A stretch of DNA of 10,982 nucleotides, from positions 149,841-160,822 of the forward strand of contig CP070641.1 of assembly GCA_020354085.1 (NCBI GenBank). Reading direction: 5' to 3'. A program made the translations under genes and the position numbers. The DNA is from Pseudomonadota bacterium (GTDB lineage Bacteria; Pseudomonadota; Gammaproteobacteria; Acidiferrobacterales; Sulfurifustaceae). The notes beneath the pieces are model-generated. The model was not told the DNA's origin, made no database searches, and saw only the letters and a list, made by a program, of their open reading frames with translations. Shown here piece by piece: positions 1 to 7,185 of the stretch. Positions within the stretch are counted from its first letter, which is position 1. Each line of letters opens with the position of its first letter.

Positions 1-523
1 ACTCGACCTCCGGATTGCGCAGCTCCGGCCAGCGATAGTGCGTCGAGATACCAAGTTGGTAAATGGTCGCGGTGGTTTCGGTTTGGAACTCCCGCCCGCG
101 CCCGATATTGGCGAAAGGCTGCAAACGCCAGTAAGGATTCACGTTGATGATCACATCCGCACCTGGCATGAAACTCCAGGCCGCAATGTGGACTTGATCG
201 AGATTGTCGAAATCCGGGTTGTACAGATCAAAATTACCGAACGCCGCCGAGGTCGGCACGGTCAGGCGCACACCCCAGACGTCGTCTGTCGCCTCTCGCA
301 GCGTATAGCTTATGGGCACTGTCAACACCGTCACACGTTCGCCATCGACCGTATAAGTACCCGTACCGAACGCAGCCGCGTAATACCAGTTGAATACCGC
401 GGCGACCTCTTCGGCCAAGCGCTCCACGGCTGCCGCCGGGGGTGCAACGCCAAGCAGCAGCGCGACGAGCAGCGCTCGAACGCCGCTGTCCGGCACAGAC
501 GCCTTTCGCGTCTTTTCGATCAT
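1..523 (-). CDS. Secreted or outer-membrane protein of unknown function, 3' end missing
   Basis: Reading the minus strand from the ATG at 523-521 gives 174 open codons that run off the left edge, so the C-terminus is missing. The N-terminus looks like a signal peptide: basic residues (K4, R6, K7, R16), a hydrophobic stretch at about 17-28 (ALLVALLLGV) and an AAA-V cleavage site near residue 32. The mature part is rich in alternating aromatic and polar residues, for example FNWYYAAAFGTGTY at 44-57, and has strand-like segments such as VIINVNPYWRLQPFANIGRG, which suits a beta-rich outer-membrane or periplasmic protein. A solitary autotransporter-like beta-barrel is possible, but this rests on general appearance only. 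A weak purine-rich stretch (GAGAAG) precedes the ATG. The gene is divergent from pldA, 70 bp away. No catalytic motif was recognised. Confidence 0.7.
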   Translation of the reverse strand, partial: MIEKTRKASVPDSGVRALLVALLLGVAPPAAAVERLAEEVAAVFNWYYAAAFGTGTYTVDGERVTVLTVPISYTLREATDDVWGVRLTVPTSAAFGNFDLYNPDFDNLDQVHIAAWSFMPGADVIINVNPYWRLQPFANIGRGREFQTETTATIYQLGISTHYRWPELRNPEVE

Positions 524-593
524 TATTGTTCTTCTCGCGCTTTCACCAATCGCCTCTTCCTACACTGCGTCTACGCACGATAATATCCGTCAC
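524..593. promoter_or_regulatory. Divergent promoter region between the secreted-protein gene and pldA
   Basis: This 70-bp gap separates two divergent genes, so both promoters should lie in or near it. The AT-rich stretch GATAATAT at 579-586 contains TAATAT (581-586), which resembles a -10 box for pldA. If used, it would start transcription almost at the GTG start codon. The opposite strand of the same stretch reads ATATTATC, which could act as a -10 for the leftward gene. No convincing -35 hexamer was found for either direction. Confidence 0.3.
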
Positions 594-1532
594 GTGCTGC
601 TTCCAACACATGGACACGCACGCTGGCTCGGCGCGGCGATTATCGCTTGCTTCCTGGGAACGGCCGCGCTCGCCGAGACATCCGGCACGCCGCCACCGGC
701 CGTGGTCGGCGCCACCGAATCGACCGACCCGTCGGGGCCGCAAAGCGCTATAGATCGCCGCCGCGCGGAGGAGCTGGCCGCCAAGGAAAGCCGATTCGCC
801 ATCACGCCTTACAAACCCAACTACCTCCTGCCGCTCAGTTACAACGCCAATCCCGACAAATCCTTCGAGGACCTCGATCGGTGGGAAATCAAGTTCCAGC
901 TGAGTTTGCGCCTGGAGATCACGCAGAACGTGTTCGGCACCGGCGGCAATCTGCATTTCGGCTACACCCAACAGTCCTATTGGCAGGCCCTCAACTCGGA
1001 CATCTCGAGCCCGTTTCGCGAGACCAATTACGAGCCGGAGATCATGTGGAGCTACTTCCGGCCGAAGGCGGAAGGCGGCCTGCAAAGTCGCGGCGTCATT
1101 CTGGGTTTCTCGCATCAGTCGAATGGCCGGACGGTCCCGCTGTCGCGCAGCTGGAATCGCCTCTACGCGAACTTCATCTTCGAATACGAGAACTTTTATT
1201 TCAGCCTGAAGCCCTGGTACCGAATACCCGAAGACGCCAAGAGCGATCCGCTCGACGCGAGCGGCGACGACAACCCCGATATCCTCGATTACATGGGCCG
1301 GGGTGAAGTGCTCGCCATGTGGGCGTTGGGCGATCAGCGCGTGGGACTCTTGTTGCGCAACAATTTAAAGAGTGACAACAAAGGTGCGACACAGCTCGAT
1401 TGGAGCTTCCCGATCGGCACCCGGATGCTGGGCTACATGCAGTACTTCTACGGTTATGGGGAGAGCCTGATCGACTACAACCACCGGGTGAATCGATTAA
1501 GTATTGGGATAATGTTGAACAACTGGCTGTAG
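594..1532 (+). CDS. pldA: Outer membrane phospholipase A (OMPLA)
   Basis: OMPLA is an outer-membrane beta-barrel that hydrolyses acyl chains of phospholipids at the cell surface, usually as a calcium-dependent dimer. From the GTG at 594 the product is 312 residues, close to the 289 of E. coli PldA. The catalytic triad is visible: His174 and Ser176 in GFSHQSNGR and Asn188 in SRSWNRLY, with the same spacing as H142/S144/N156 of E. coli. Ser184 matches the calcium ligand S152. The family N-terminal motif YKPNYLLPLSYN lies at 73-84. The GTG start is chosen because a signal peptide follows at once (hydrophobic WLGAAIIACFLGTAALA, residues 11-27, then ETSG). The frame stays open back to an ATG at 390, but that start lies inside the opposite-strand gene. 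No clear ribosome-binding site precedes 594. The last residue is Leu, not the usual aromatic barrel-end residue. Confidence 0.93.
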   Translation: MLLPTHGHARWLGAAIIACFLGTAALAETSGTPPPAVVGATESTDPSGPQSAIDRRRAEELAAKESRFAITPYKPNYLLPLSYNANPDKSFEDLDRWEIKFQLSLRLEITQNVFGTGGNLHFGYTQQSYWQALNSDISSPFRETNYEPEIMWSYFRPKAEGGLQSRGVILGFSHQSNGRTVPLSRSWNRLYANFIFEYENFYFSLKPWYRIPEDAKSDPLDASGDDNPDILDYMGRGEVLAMWALGDQRVGLLLRNNLKSDNKGATQLDWSFPIGTRMLGYMQYFYGYGESLIDYNHRVNRLSIGIMLNNWL

Positions 1533-1537
1533 GTGCC

Positions 1538-1552
1538 GCACTACCGTAGTGC
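1538..1552. terminator. Small hairpin between convergent genes, possible bidirectional terminator
   Basis: GCACTA-CCG-TAGTGC is a perfect 6-bp stem with a three-base loop. It fills most of the 19-bp gap between the pldA stop (1532) and the cytochrome stop, overlapping the last base of the latter (TAG on the minus strand, 1554-1552). Its position between convergent genes fits a shared terminator. There is no T-run on either side, so it is not a classical intrinsic terminator. Confidence 0.4.
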
Positions 1553-2178
1553 TAGGGCTTGGCGGGAGCATCTGACCAACGCTGCGACGTAGATACGGGG
1601 CGCCATTGTGTGCCTTCGTCCGAGACCTCTTGCACCCCATGCGCCACGCCGCGGTGGCAGTCGATGCAAGTGCGATCGTGTTCGAGCGATAGGCGATGCG
1701 CCCGCGCCACGTACGGGTTTTGCACCTTGAGCCACATGGCATCGATGGCATGGCAATGGCGACACTCGGCCGAGCCGCGGGCGCGCAGGCGCTCGCGTTC
1801 GCGCACCGCCATTTCGCCGCGTAGCGCTTCGTACTTCTCGCGGGTGTCGATGACGCCGCGAAACTCCGCATACACGTCGCGCACCCCACTGATCGCCTTG
1901 TGGATCAACTTTTGCGGGTACTCGTGCGGGATGTGGCAGTCGGCGCAACTCGCGCGCACGCCCGAGTGGTTCATGTAGTGCTTCGATTGCTGATACTCGG
2001 CGAATGGAAACTGCATGGAGTGACAAGCGCCGGCGCAGAAGTCGTTAGTGCCGGTCGCGTAGACCATGACCCCTGACCCGATGACGACCAGCGCGCCGAT
2101 GACCGCACCGATAAGTAACAGCCACAGCCAGCTATAGCGCCCGGGGCTTTGCGGAAACAGCAGTTTCTTACCAAACAT
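1552..2178 (-). CDS. NapC/NirT-family membrane-anchored tetraheme cytochrome c
   Basis: NapC/NirT/NrfH proteins are quinol dehydrogenases: one N-terminal helix anchors a periplasmic tetraheme domain that takes electrons from membrane quinol and passes them to periplasmic enzymes or cytochromes. The 208-residue product has an uncleaved anchor at about 17-40. It has four heme attachment sites: C48-x3-C52-H53, C78-x2-C81-H82, C139-x2-C142-H143 and C171-x2-C174-H175. M55, two residues after the first heme His, is where NrfH has its heme-1 Met ligand. The first site has three residues between the cysteines instead of two. About 33 residues follow the last heme with no further motif. The start is supported by AAAGGA 7-12 bases upstream of the ATG. 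The gene is last in the soeABC transcription unit, 154 bp after soeC, so it may be co-transcribed. Its physiological partner is unknown. Confidence 0.9.
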   Translation of the reverse strand: MFGKKLLFPQSPGRYSWLWLLLIGAVIGALVVIGSGVMVYATGTNDFCAGACHSMQFPFAEYQQSKHYMNHSGVRASCADCHIPHEYPQKLIHKAISGVRDVYAEFRGVIDTREKYEALRGEMAVRERERLRARGSAECRHCHAIDAMWLKVQNPYVARAHRLSLEHDRTCIDCHRGVAHGVQEVSDEGTQWRPVSTSQRWSDAPAKP

Positions 2179-2332
2179 GGGCGAGTCCTTTGCCGAGCAG
2201 TCCGCGCGCGCAACCCACTCGCCGACTCTGCGCCGGGGAAGGCCCGCATGGGAACGCTATCGGGCGCGAAGGAGCAGAACATTGACGGCCGTCAAGAACG
2301 GCGGCCGAAGACCACTTCCGACTGACGGCCGG
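2179..2332 (-). promoter_or_regulatory. 154-bp gap between soeC and the cytochrome gene, with inverted repeats
   Basis: No gene was recognised here. It holds the perfect 14-bp palindrome TTGACGGCCGTCAA at 2282-2295, and a further TGACGGCC at 2323-2330 that can pair with GGCCGTCA at 2287-2294. The transcript could therefore form an 8-bp stem just after the soeC stop. This could be an RNA-processing or attenuation hairpin that lowers cytochrome expression relative to soeABC, or an operator for a separate cytochrome promoter. No T-run follows, and no convincing -10 hexamer was found downstream. Confidence 0.35.
2282..2295. repeat. Perfect 14-bp palindrome
   Basis: TTGACGGCCGTCAA reads the same on both strands. 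It lies 104 bp upstream of the cytochrome start codon. The size and symmetry suit a dimeric regulator site, but no known regulator consensus is matched, so its role is open. Confidence 0.5.
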
Positions 2333-3328
2333 CTAACTGACGACTTGGTAGTAGAGGTTCTGCGGATGGTTCGCCTGGGCGAAGAAGAACCAGCGCTCCG
2401 CCAACAAACCGATGTATTGCACGACGAAAGCAGTCGCCAGCATCGTGCCGCCCGCGGTGAGACCGACGGTGTGCCAGGAAAGGCCGGCCCAGATAATGAG
2501 CAGCGGCACGGGGAAGACGAGGACCAGGAACACCCACTTGACGGAGCGGAACACCCAGCGCGGCGCGCGATGAAAGAATTCGCGCGTGTTGAACGACCCA
2601 CCGAGGAACCCTTGCGACTTCTGTTTAACCTGCCCATGACGCACGCCAATCGCCGTTTGCAGGGTCGAGCGACGCTTGATGCGGCTGTTGCGAATGAGCG
2701 AGGCCACGCGCGTGACCAGGACAGCGGCCGTGGCGATCATGCTCCACACGCCAAAGAACTGCGTGAGTTGTGGTGCCATATAGGCGGCGAACGCTGCGGC
2801 AAAAATGAATCCGGAAGCGAGCCCGAACAACGTGTAATTCACCACCGTCAGCCAAGTCGCCCATTCCTGCAAGAACTTGATACAGGCGTAGATCATGCCG
2901 GTGCACAGGAAAAGCAGAAATGCCAGGGCCACGCCGCCAGCGCCGACAATGAGCGCAAGATCAGCCGGCACGTCGGTCGTGATGCCGACAATGCGCAAAT
3001 CCCAGTTCATGTGATGCAGCACGCCGTAGACGAGCACCGCTCCCATCAACGCCGGCAGCACGATCACCTCGCGCGACAACCACGAGGTGCGCCAGCGCGC
3101 GGCCGAGCGCCAGGCGCGCTCAGGATGCCCTAGGTGGAAGAACGAGGCGATCAGCCCGCCGATCAAGAACAACAATGCGATGACACTGCCGAGGGAATAA
3201 AACTCCTTCGGCGGCGCCGGCAACAACTCCAAGACCGCATAGACCTGCGCGGTGTAGAGCGCGGTGAACAGGCCCTGGCCGACACCAATTAGTGTCGTGA
3301 GAAACAGAACGGAAAATGCAGGATGCAT
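2333..3328 (-). CDS. soeC: SoeC, DmsC-type membrane anchor of sulfite:quinone oxidoreductase
   Basis: SoeC anchors the SoeAB catalytic pair to the inner face of the cytoplasmic membrane and provides the quinone site. The 331-residue product is strongly hydrophobic, with about eight likely membrane helices (for example near 7-27, 46-65, 88-106, 122-150, 162-184, 190-210, 264-284 and 288-310), as in DmsC. DmsC-family signatures are visible: HLGHPERAW at 65-73, SWLSREV at 82-88, and ERWFFFAQANHPQNLYY at 311-327. A basic loop lies at about 212-237. The ATG at 3328 gives a hydrophobic N-terminus right away; its ribosome-binding site is weak (GGGTCC). It follows soeB by only 25 bp, so the two are very likely co-transcribed. 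The family assignment is firm; the sulfite role comes mainly from SoeA and the operon. Confidence 0.88.
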   Translation of the reverse strand: MHPAFSVLFLTTLIGVGQGLFTALYTAQVYAVLELLPAPPKEFYSLGSVIALLFLIGGLIASFFHLGHPERAWRSAARWRTSWLSREVIVLPALMGAVLVYGVLHHMNWDLRIVGITTDVPADLALIVGAGGVALAFLLFLCTGMIYACIKFLQEWATWLTVVNYTLFGLASGFIFAAAFAAYMAPQLTQFFGVWSMIATAAVLVTRVASLIRNSRIKRRSTLQTAIGVRHGQVKQKSQGFLGGSFNTREFFHRAPRWVFRSVKWVFLVLVFPVPLLIIWAGLSWHTVGLTAGGTMLATAFVVQYIGLLAERWFFFAQANHPQNLYYQVVS

Positions 3329-3353
3329 ATGCTTGGACCCGTAACTCGCCGTC

Positions 3354-4085
3354 TTACCAAGAGGTCACGTCGTCGAGCGATGGCTCGGTGATCTTCGGCT
3401 TCGGCTGGATGCCTTCTTTCTTGAGCGGGTTATCGGCGCGTACCAGCTCGTCGGTGTGAATCTTGATACGCTGCTTGCGGCGCGGCAGATAATGATTGGC
3501 CGGCTTGGTGCCCCATTCGGGCATGAGCGCGTAGCCGCCGTTCTCGCGAATCGCCACCGACACCTGCGAATCCGGGTCGTGCACATCGCCGAACAGTCGC
3601 GCGTTGGTCGGGCACGCCAGAACACACGCTGGCTGGCGCCGGTCCTCGGGCAACGACTCGTCGTAGATGCGATCGACGCACAGCGTGCACTTCTTCATTA
3701 CTTTCTGGTGCTCGTCGATCTCACGCACGCCGTACGGGCAGGCCCACGAGCAGTACTTGCAACCAATGCACTTGTCGTAATCGACCAGCACAATGCCGTC
3801 TTCCGGGCGCTTGTAGCTCGCCCCCGTGGGACACACGGGCACACACGGCGGGTCTTCGCAATGCAGGCAGGACTTGGGGAAGTGCAGCGTCTCGGTGCTC
3901 GGGAACGAGCCAAACTCGTAGGTCTGCACGCGATTGAAGAAGCAGCCAGTCGGGTCCTCGCCATAAGGACGATCGTCGGACATGAAGCCAGCCTCGCCGG
4001 AGGTATTCCACTCCTTGCACGACGTGACGCAGGCATGACAGCCCACGCAGACGTTTAGATCGATGACGAGTGCAAGCTGAGTCAT
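3354..4085 (-). CDS. soeB: SoeB, four-cluster [4Fe-4S] electron-transfer subunit
   Basis: SoeB conducts electrons from the molybdenum subunit SoeA to the membrane subunit SoeC. The 243-residue protein carries all sixteen cysteines expected for four [4Fe-4S] clusters, in DmsB/PsrB-like order: C13/C16/C19/C23, C73/C76/C81/C85, C106/C109/C112/C116 and C133/C136/C154/C158. C48 is an extra cysteine outside these groups. There is no Tat or Sec signal, which fits a cytoplasmic complex. The C-terminal tail after about residue 200 is charged and lacks cysteines. The opening MTQLALVIDLNVCVGC is typical of the family and fixes the ATG at 4085; no strong Shine-Dalgarno sequence precedes it. It lies 111 bp after soeA and 25 bp before soeC in the same direction. 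Confidence 0.9.
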   Translation of the reverse strand: MTQLALVIDLNVCVGCHACVTSCKEWNTSGEAGFMSDDRPYGEDPTGCFFNRVQTYEFGSFPSTETLHFPKSCLHCEDPPCVPVCPTGASYKRPEDGIVLVDYDKCIGCKYCSWACPYGVREIDEHQKVMKKCTLCVDRIYDESLPEDRRQPACVLACPTNARLFGDVHDPDSQVSVAIRENGGYALMPEWGTKPANHYLPRRKQRIKIHTDELVRADNPLKKEGIQPKPKITEPSLDDVTSW

Positions 4086-4109
4086 GTTCTTGAAACCCGT
4101 GTTACGTGT

Positions 4110-4119
4110 TTAGCGCTAA
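4110..4119. repeat. 10-bp palindrome TTAGCGCTAA
   Basis: This is a perfect 10-bp palindrome, 24 bp upstream of the soeB start codon. It may be a weak protein-binding site or part of the structured spacer; it could also be chance. Confidence 0.3.
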
Positions 4120-4134
4120 GTGACAAGTAAATGG

Positions 4135-4149
4135 GCGCGCTTCGCGCGC
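4135..4149 (-). other. GC-rich intra-operon hairpin
   Basis: GCGCGC-GAA-GCGCGC on the transcript strand makes a perfect six-pair stem with a three-base loop. It lies about 50 bp upstream of the soeB start. The following transcript bases (CCATTTACTTG) hold no T-run, so it more likely slows or protects RNA than ends transcription. Confidence 0.45.
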
Positions 4150-4159
4150 ACCGATACAT

Positions 4160-4187
4160 AACACCGAACACTTCACACTTAACACTC
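4160..4187. repeat. Four tandem heptamers, consensus AACACTT
   Basis: Units start every seven bases at 4160, 4167, 4174 and 4181: AACACCG, AACACTT, CACACTT and AACACTC. On the soe transcript strand the consensus is AAGTGTT. A decayed fifth unit (GATACAT, 4153-4159) may precede them. The array begins just 9 bp after the soeA stop codon on the transcript. Its function is unknown. Confidence 0.6.
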
Positions 4188-4196
4188 GCTTCTCCA

Positions 4197-7127
4197 TTAG
4201 TTTCCTATGATCTTGCCCGCCACATACGCCATCCATGAGCGCTTGCGCGGCAACTGGCCGGGCACGGCCTTGAGCGGCGGGAACTGCGGATAGCTCTCTT
4301 CCGCCTCGCCTTCGGCGGTCTTATAAATGCGCACGCGCACGTCATACCAACCGGCCTGTCCGGTGACCGGGTCGGAATTGGACAGGTGCTCCCCTTCCGC
4401 CGTCGGCGGCAGCTCTTCCGAAATGACGTGATTCAACAAGAAACCCTTGCGCGCTTCGTTGGCGTCCGCGTCGAGACTCCAGGCGCCGGACTGCTTGCCG
4501 ATCGCGTTCCAGGTCCATACCGTGCCGGGCTCAGTCGCTTCCGAATAGCGGCACAGGCAACGCACCTTGCCCCACATTGACTCCACCCACACCCAATCGC
4601 CGTCGGCGATGCCCTCACGCTCGGCGGTGACCGGATTCACGTACAGATAGTTGTGCGTATGGATCTGGCGCAACCACGCATTTTGCGAATCCCAGGAGTG
4701 ATACATCGCCATGGGGCGCTGGGTCACGGCATTAAGCGGATACTTCTGCTTGTCCGAAAGCTGCGATTCGAGCGGCTCGTAATAAAACGGCAGCGGGTCG
4801 AAATAGGTCTCGATGCGGTTGCGCAGGTGCTTGGGCGGCTGCTTGCCCTGCGTCTTGCCCTGGGCGGCCAAGCGGAACTGCTGCAACACGTCGGAATAGA
4901 TGTGAATCAGGATCGGCTCGGCGTAGCGCGTGAGGCGATGACGCTGCGCCCACTCGAGGTAACCCTTGTTCCAGTTGCGCATGTACTGGAAACTCTTCGG
5001 CAACTCGTAGTGAAATACGCAGTTGTTCTTGGCGTACATCTCCCACTGGTTCGGGTTGGGCTCGCCCTTCATGAACTTCTCGCCGCCCTTGCCGCGCCAG
5101 CCGGCGAGGAAGCCGATGCCGGAACCGGGCTCGATCTCATAGTTGACGATGAAGTCCGGGTAGTCCTTGAACTTGCGCGTGCCGTCGGGCTTGGCGAAGG
5201 CCGGGAGCTTGAGGCGGCTGCCGAGCTCGATGAGCACTTCCTGGAATGGCTTGCACTGCCCAAGCGGCGGCACCACGGGTATGCGCACCGAGTCAACCGG
5301 GCCATCGTATTCCGAGATCGGCCGATCGAGCATGCTCATCACGTCGTAGCGCTCGAGATACGTGGTATCGGGCAACACCAGATCCGCGTACGACACCATT
5401 TCCGACTGGAAGGCATCGCACACGACGATGAACGGGATCTTGAATTCGCCGTTCTCGTCCTTGTCGTTCAACATCTTGCGCACCTCGACCGTGTTCATGG
5501 TCGAGTTCCATGCCATGTTGGCCATGAAGATCAGCAGGGTGTCGATCTTGTACGGATCACCGCGCCAGGCGTTGGTGATGACATTGTGCATGAGCCCGTG
5601 CACCGACAGCGGATACTCCCAGCTGAAGCCCTTGTCGATGCGCACCGGGTTATTGTCCTTGTCGACGAACAGATCGTCGGGATCGGCCGGCCAACCGAGC
5701 GCCATGCCATCGAGCGGTTTGTTGGGCTGCACCGCCTCCGGACCGCGCGGGGTCTTGGCGCACGGCGGGATCGGGCGCGGGAACGGCGCCTTGTGCCGGA
5801 AGCCACCCGGGCGATCGATGGTGCCAAGCAGGCTCATGAGAATCGCCAACGCGCGGATGGTATGAAATCCATTCGAGTGCGCGGCCAAGCCGCGCATCGC
5901 ATGGAACGCCACCGGGTTGCCGGTGATGGTCTCGTGGTCCTTGCCCCAGATATCGGTCCAAGCGATGGGCAGCTCGATCTTCTGGTCGCGCGCGGTGACA
6001 CCCATCTCGTAGGCCAGGCGCCGAATGGTCTCAGCCGGTATACCGGTGATCTTCGCCGCCCACTCCGGTGTGTAGTCCTTGACGCGCTCGGCCAGCAACT
6101 GAAACGCCGGCTTGACCGGTGTGCCGTCCGAGAGCTTGAACTCGCCCATCAAGCGCGGATCAACGCCTTCCGCGTGGGTCACTACCGCCTTGTTGGCGTG
6201 CCGATCCCACCACAGCTTGTTTTGCGGATCGAAACAGCCTTCTTCAACCGGCACTTCGGCGCGCACGCACATGCCGTACTCGGTCGAGTTCTTGTCCATG
6301 TTCACGAGCTGCGCGGCGTTGCTGTATTTGACCAGGAACTCGCGGTCGTACAGGCCCTGTTTGATCAACTCGTGAATAATCGCAAGCAACAGCGCGCCGT
6401 CGGTGCCGGGCTTGATCGGTACCCATTCATCGGCGATCGCCGAATAGCCGGTGCGTACCGGATTAATCGAGATGAACTTGCCGCCCTGACGCTTGAACTT
6501 GGAGATCGCAATCTTCAAAGGATTGCTGTGATGGTCCTCGGCCGTGCCGATCATGACGAACAGCTTGGCACGATCGAGGTCCGGGCCGCCGAACTCCCAG
6601 AACGACCCGCCGATGGTGTAGATCATGCCGGCGGCCATATTGACTGAACAGAAGCCGCCGTGCGCCGCGTAGTTGGGCGTGCCGAACTGCTTGGCGAACA
6701 GGCCGGTTAGGGCCTGCATCTGATCGCGGCCGGTAAAGAGCGCAAACTTTTTGGGATCGGTGGCGCGGATCTTCTTTAGGCGCTCTTCGAGGATCGCGAA
6801 GGCCTCGTCCCACGAGATTTCTTCGAACTCATTGGCACCGCGCTCTGCGCCTTGCTTGCGGCGCAGCGGTTTGGTCAAGCGCGCGGGCGAGTACTGCTTC
6901 ATGATCCCGGAGGCGCCCTTGGCGCAGATCACGCCTCGATTGAGCGGATGCTCCGGGTTACCTTCGATGTAACGCACCTTGCCGCCCTGCACGTGCACGC
7001 GGATGCCGCAACGACAGGCGCACATATAGCAGGTGGTGCTCTTCACCTCCGTTCGGCCTGTATCAACGGGATTTGTCGCGCGGATCGTTACCATTGGGCG
7101 GGGTCGCTGGAATGCGGCCGCTACCAT
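4197..7127 (-). CDS. soeA: SoeA, molybdopterin catalytic subunit of sulfite:quinone oxidoreductase
   Basis: SoeA oxidises sulfite to sulfate in the cytoplasm at a bis-molybdopterin guanine dinucleotide centre. From the ATG at 7127 the product is 976 residues. The N-terminal [4Fe-4S] motif is C33-x2-C36-x3-C40-x27-C68 (in CYMCACRCG and GVICAKG). Cys160, in NYAAHGGFCSVNM, sits where related PsrA/PhsA enzymes carry the molybdenum-ligating Cys. The middle has typical molybdoenzyme segments (WGKDHETITGNP, SYADLVLPDTTYLERYD), and roughly the last 190 residues form the dinucleotide-binding domain (HNYLYVNPVTAEREGI). There is no twin-arginine signal, so the protein should stay in the cytoplasm, unlike DmsA or PsrA. 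The start is uncertain: TTG at 7142 and ATG at 7094 are also in frame, and only 7127 has a weak purine-rich GGGATCGGCGAG in front. The assignment rests on recall of family sequence plus the B and C neighbours; another PsrA/PhsA-like role is less likely. Confidence 0.87.
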   Translation of the reverse strand: MVAAAFQRPRPMVTIRATNPVDTGRTEVKSTTCYMCACRCGIRVHVQGGKVRYIEGNPEHPLNRGVICAKGASGIMKQYSPARLTKPLRRKQGAERGANEFEEISWDEAFAILEERLKKIRATDPKKFALFTGRDQMQALTGLFAKQFGTPNYAAHGGFCSVNMAAGMIYTIGGSFWEFGGPDLDRAKLFVMIGTAEDHHSNPLKIAISKFKRQGGKFISINPVRTGYSAIADEWVPIKPGTDGALLLAIIHELIKQGLYDREFLVKYSNAAQLVNMDKNSTEYGMCVRAEVPVEEGCFDPQNKLWWDRHANKAVVTHAEGVDPRLMGEFKLSDGTPVKPAFQLLAERVKDYTPEWAAKITGIPAETIRRLAYEMGVTARDQKIELPIAWTDIWGKDHETITGNPVAFHAMRGLAAHSNGFHTIRALAILMSLLGTIDRPGGFRHKAPFPRPIPPCAKTPRGPEAVQPNKPLDGMALGWPADPDDLFVDKDNNPVRIDKGFSWEYPLSVHGLMHNVITNAWRGDPYKIDTLLIFMANMAWNSTMNTVEVRKMLNDKDENGEFKIPFIVVCDAFQSEMVSYADLVLPDTTYLERYDVMSMLDRPISEYDGPVDSVRIPVVPPLGQCKPFQEVLIELGSRLKLPAFAKPDGTRKFKDYPDFIVNYEIEPGSGIGFLAGWRGKGGEKFMKGEPNPNQWEMYAKNNCVFHYELPKSFQYMRNWNKGYLEWAQRHRLTRYAEPILIHIYSDVLQQFRLAAQGKTQGKQPPKHLRNRIETYFDPLPFYYEPLESQLSDKQKYPLNAVTQRPMAMYHSWDSQNAWLRQIHTHNYLYVNPVTAEREGIADGDWVWVESMWGKVRCLCRYSEATEPGTVWTWNAIGKQSGAWSLDADANEARKGFLLNHVISEELPPTAEGEHLSNSDPVTGQAGWYDVRVRIYKTAEGEAEESYPQFPPLKAVPGQLPRKRSWMAYVAGKIIGN

Positions 7128-7185
7128 ACTCGCCGATCCCAATTGACGCCAAATAGACTTATTAAAGGGTCCATAAGTAGTTGAT

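Larger units (their letters stand above)
4086..4196 (-). other. soeA-soeB gap with hairpin and tandem heptamers
   Basis: This is a 111-bp non-coding stretch between the catalytic and iron-sulfur subunit genes. From the soeA side it holds four tandem heptamers (4160-4187), a six-pair GC hairpin (4135-4149) and the palindrome TTAGCGCTAA (4110-4119). No open reading frame of note was found. Such structure inside an operon could adjust the relative amounts of soeA and soeBC message, but no mechanism can be read from the sequence. Confidence 0.5.

Noticed and set aside
38..583. A 181-codon open frame on the plus strand at the left edge
   Set aside because: It is rich in Arg and His and has no domain. 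The opposite strand encodes a protein with a clean signal peptide and strand-like segments.
390..593. An N-terminal extension of pldA from the ATG at 390
   Set aside because: It would overlap the opposite-strand secreted-protein gene by 134 bp and put the signal peptide in the middle of the protein. The GTG at 594 gives a normal signal peptide at once.
2177..3133. A 318-codon open frame on the plus strand across soeC
   Set aside because: The product is rich in Arg, His and Glu with no domain, and it is antisense to a clear DmsC-type membrane protein. It is a shadow frame.
4653..6647. A 664-codon open frame on the plus strand, antisense to soeA
   Set aside because: It lies wholly inside soeA, whose protein is strongly conserved and motif-rich. 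The antisense product has no recognisable domain or signal. Long antisense frames are common where GC-rich codon use keeps stops out of the opposite strand.
7043..7050. A perfect Shine-Dalgarno GGAGGTGA inside the soeA N-terminus (minus strand)
   Set aside because: No start codon lies at a useful distance, and a start at the next in-frame ATG would remove the first cluster cysteine.
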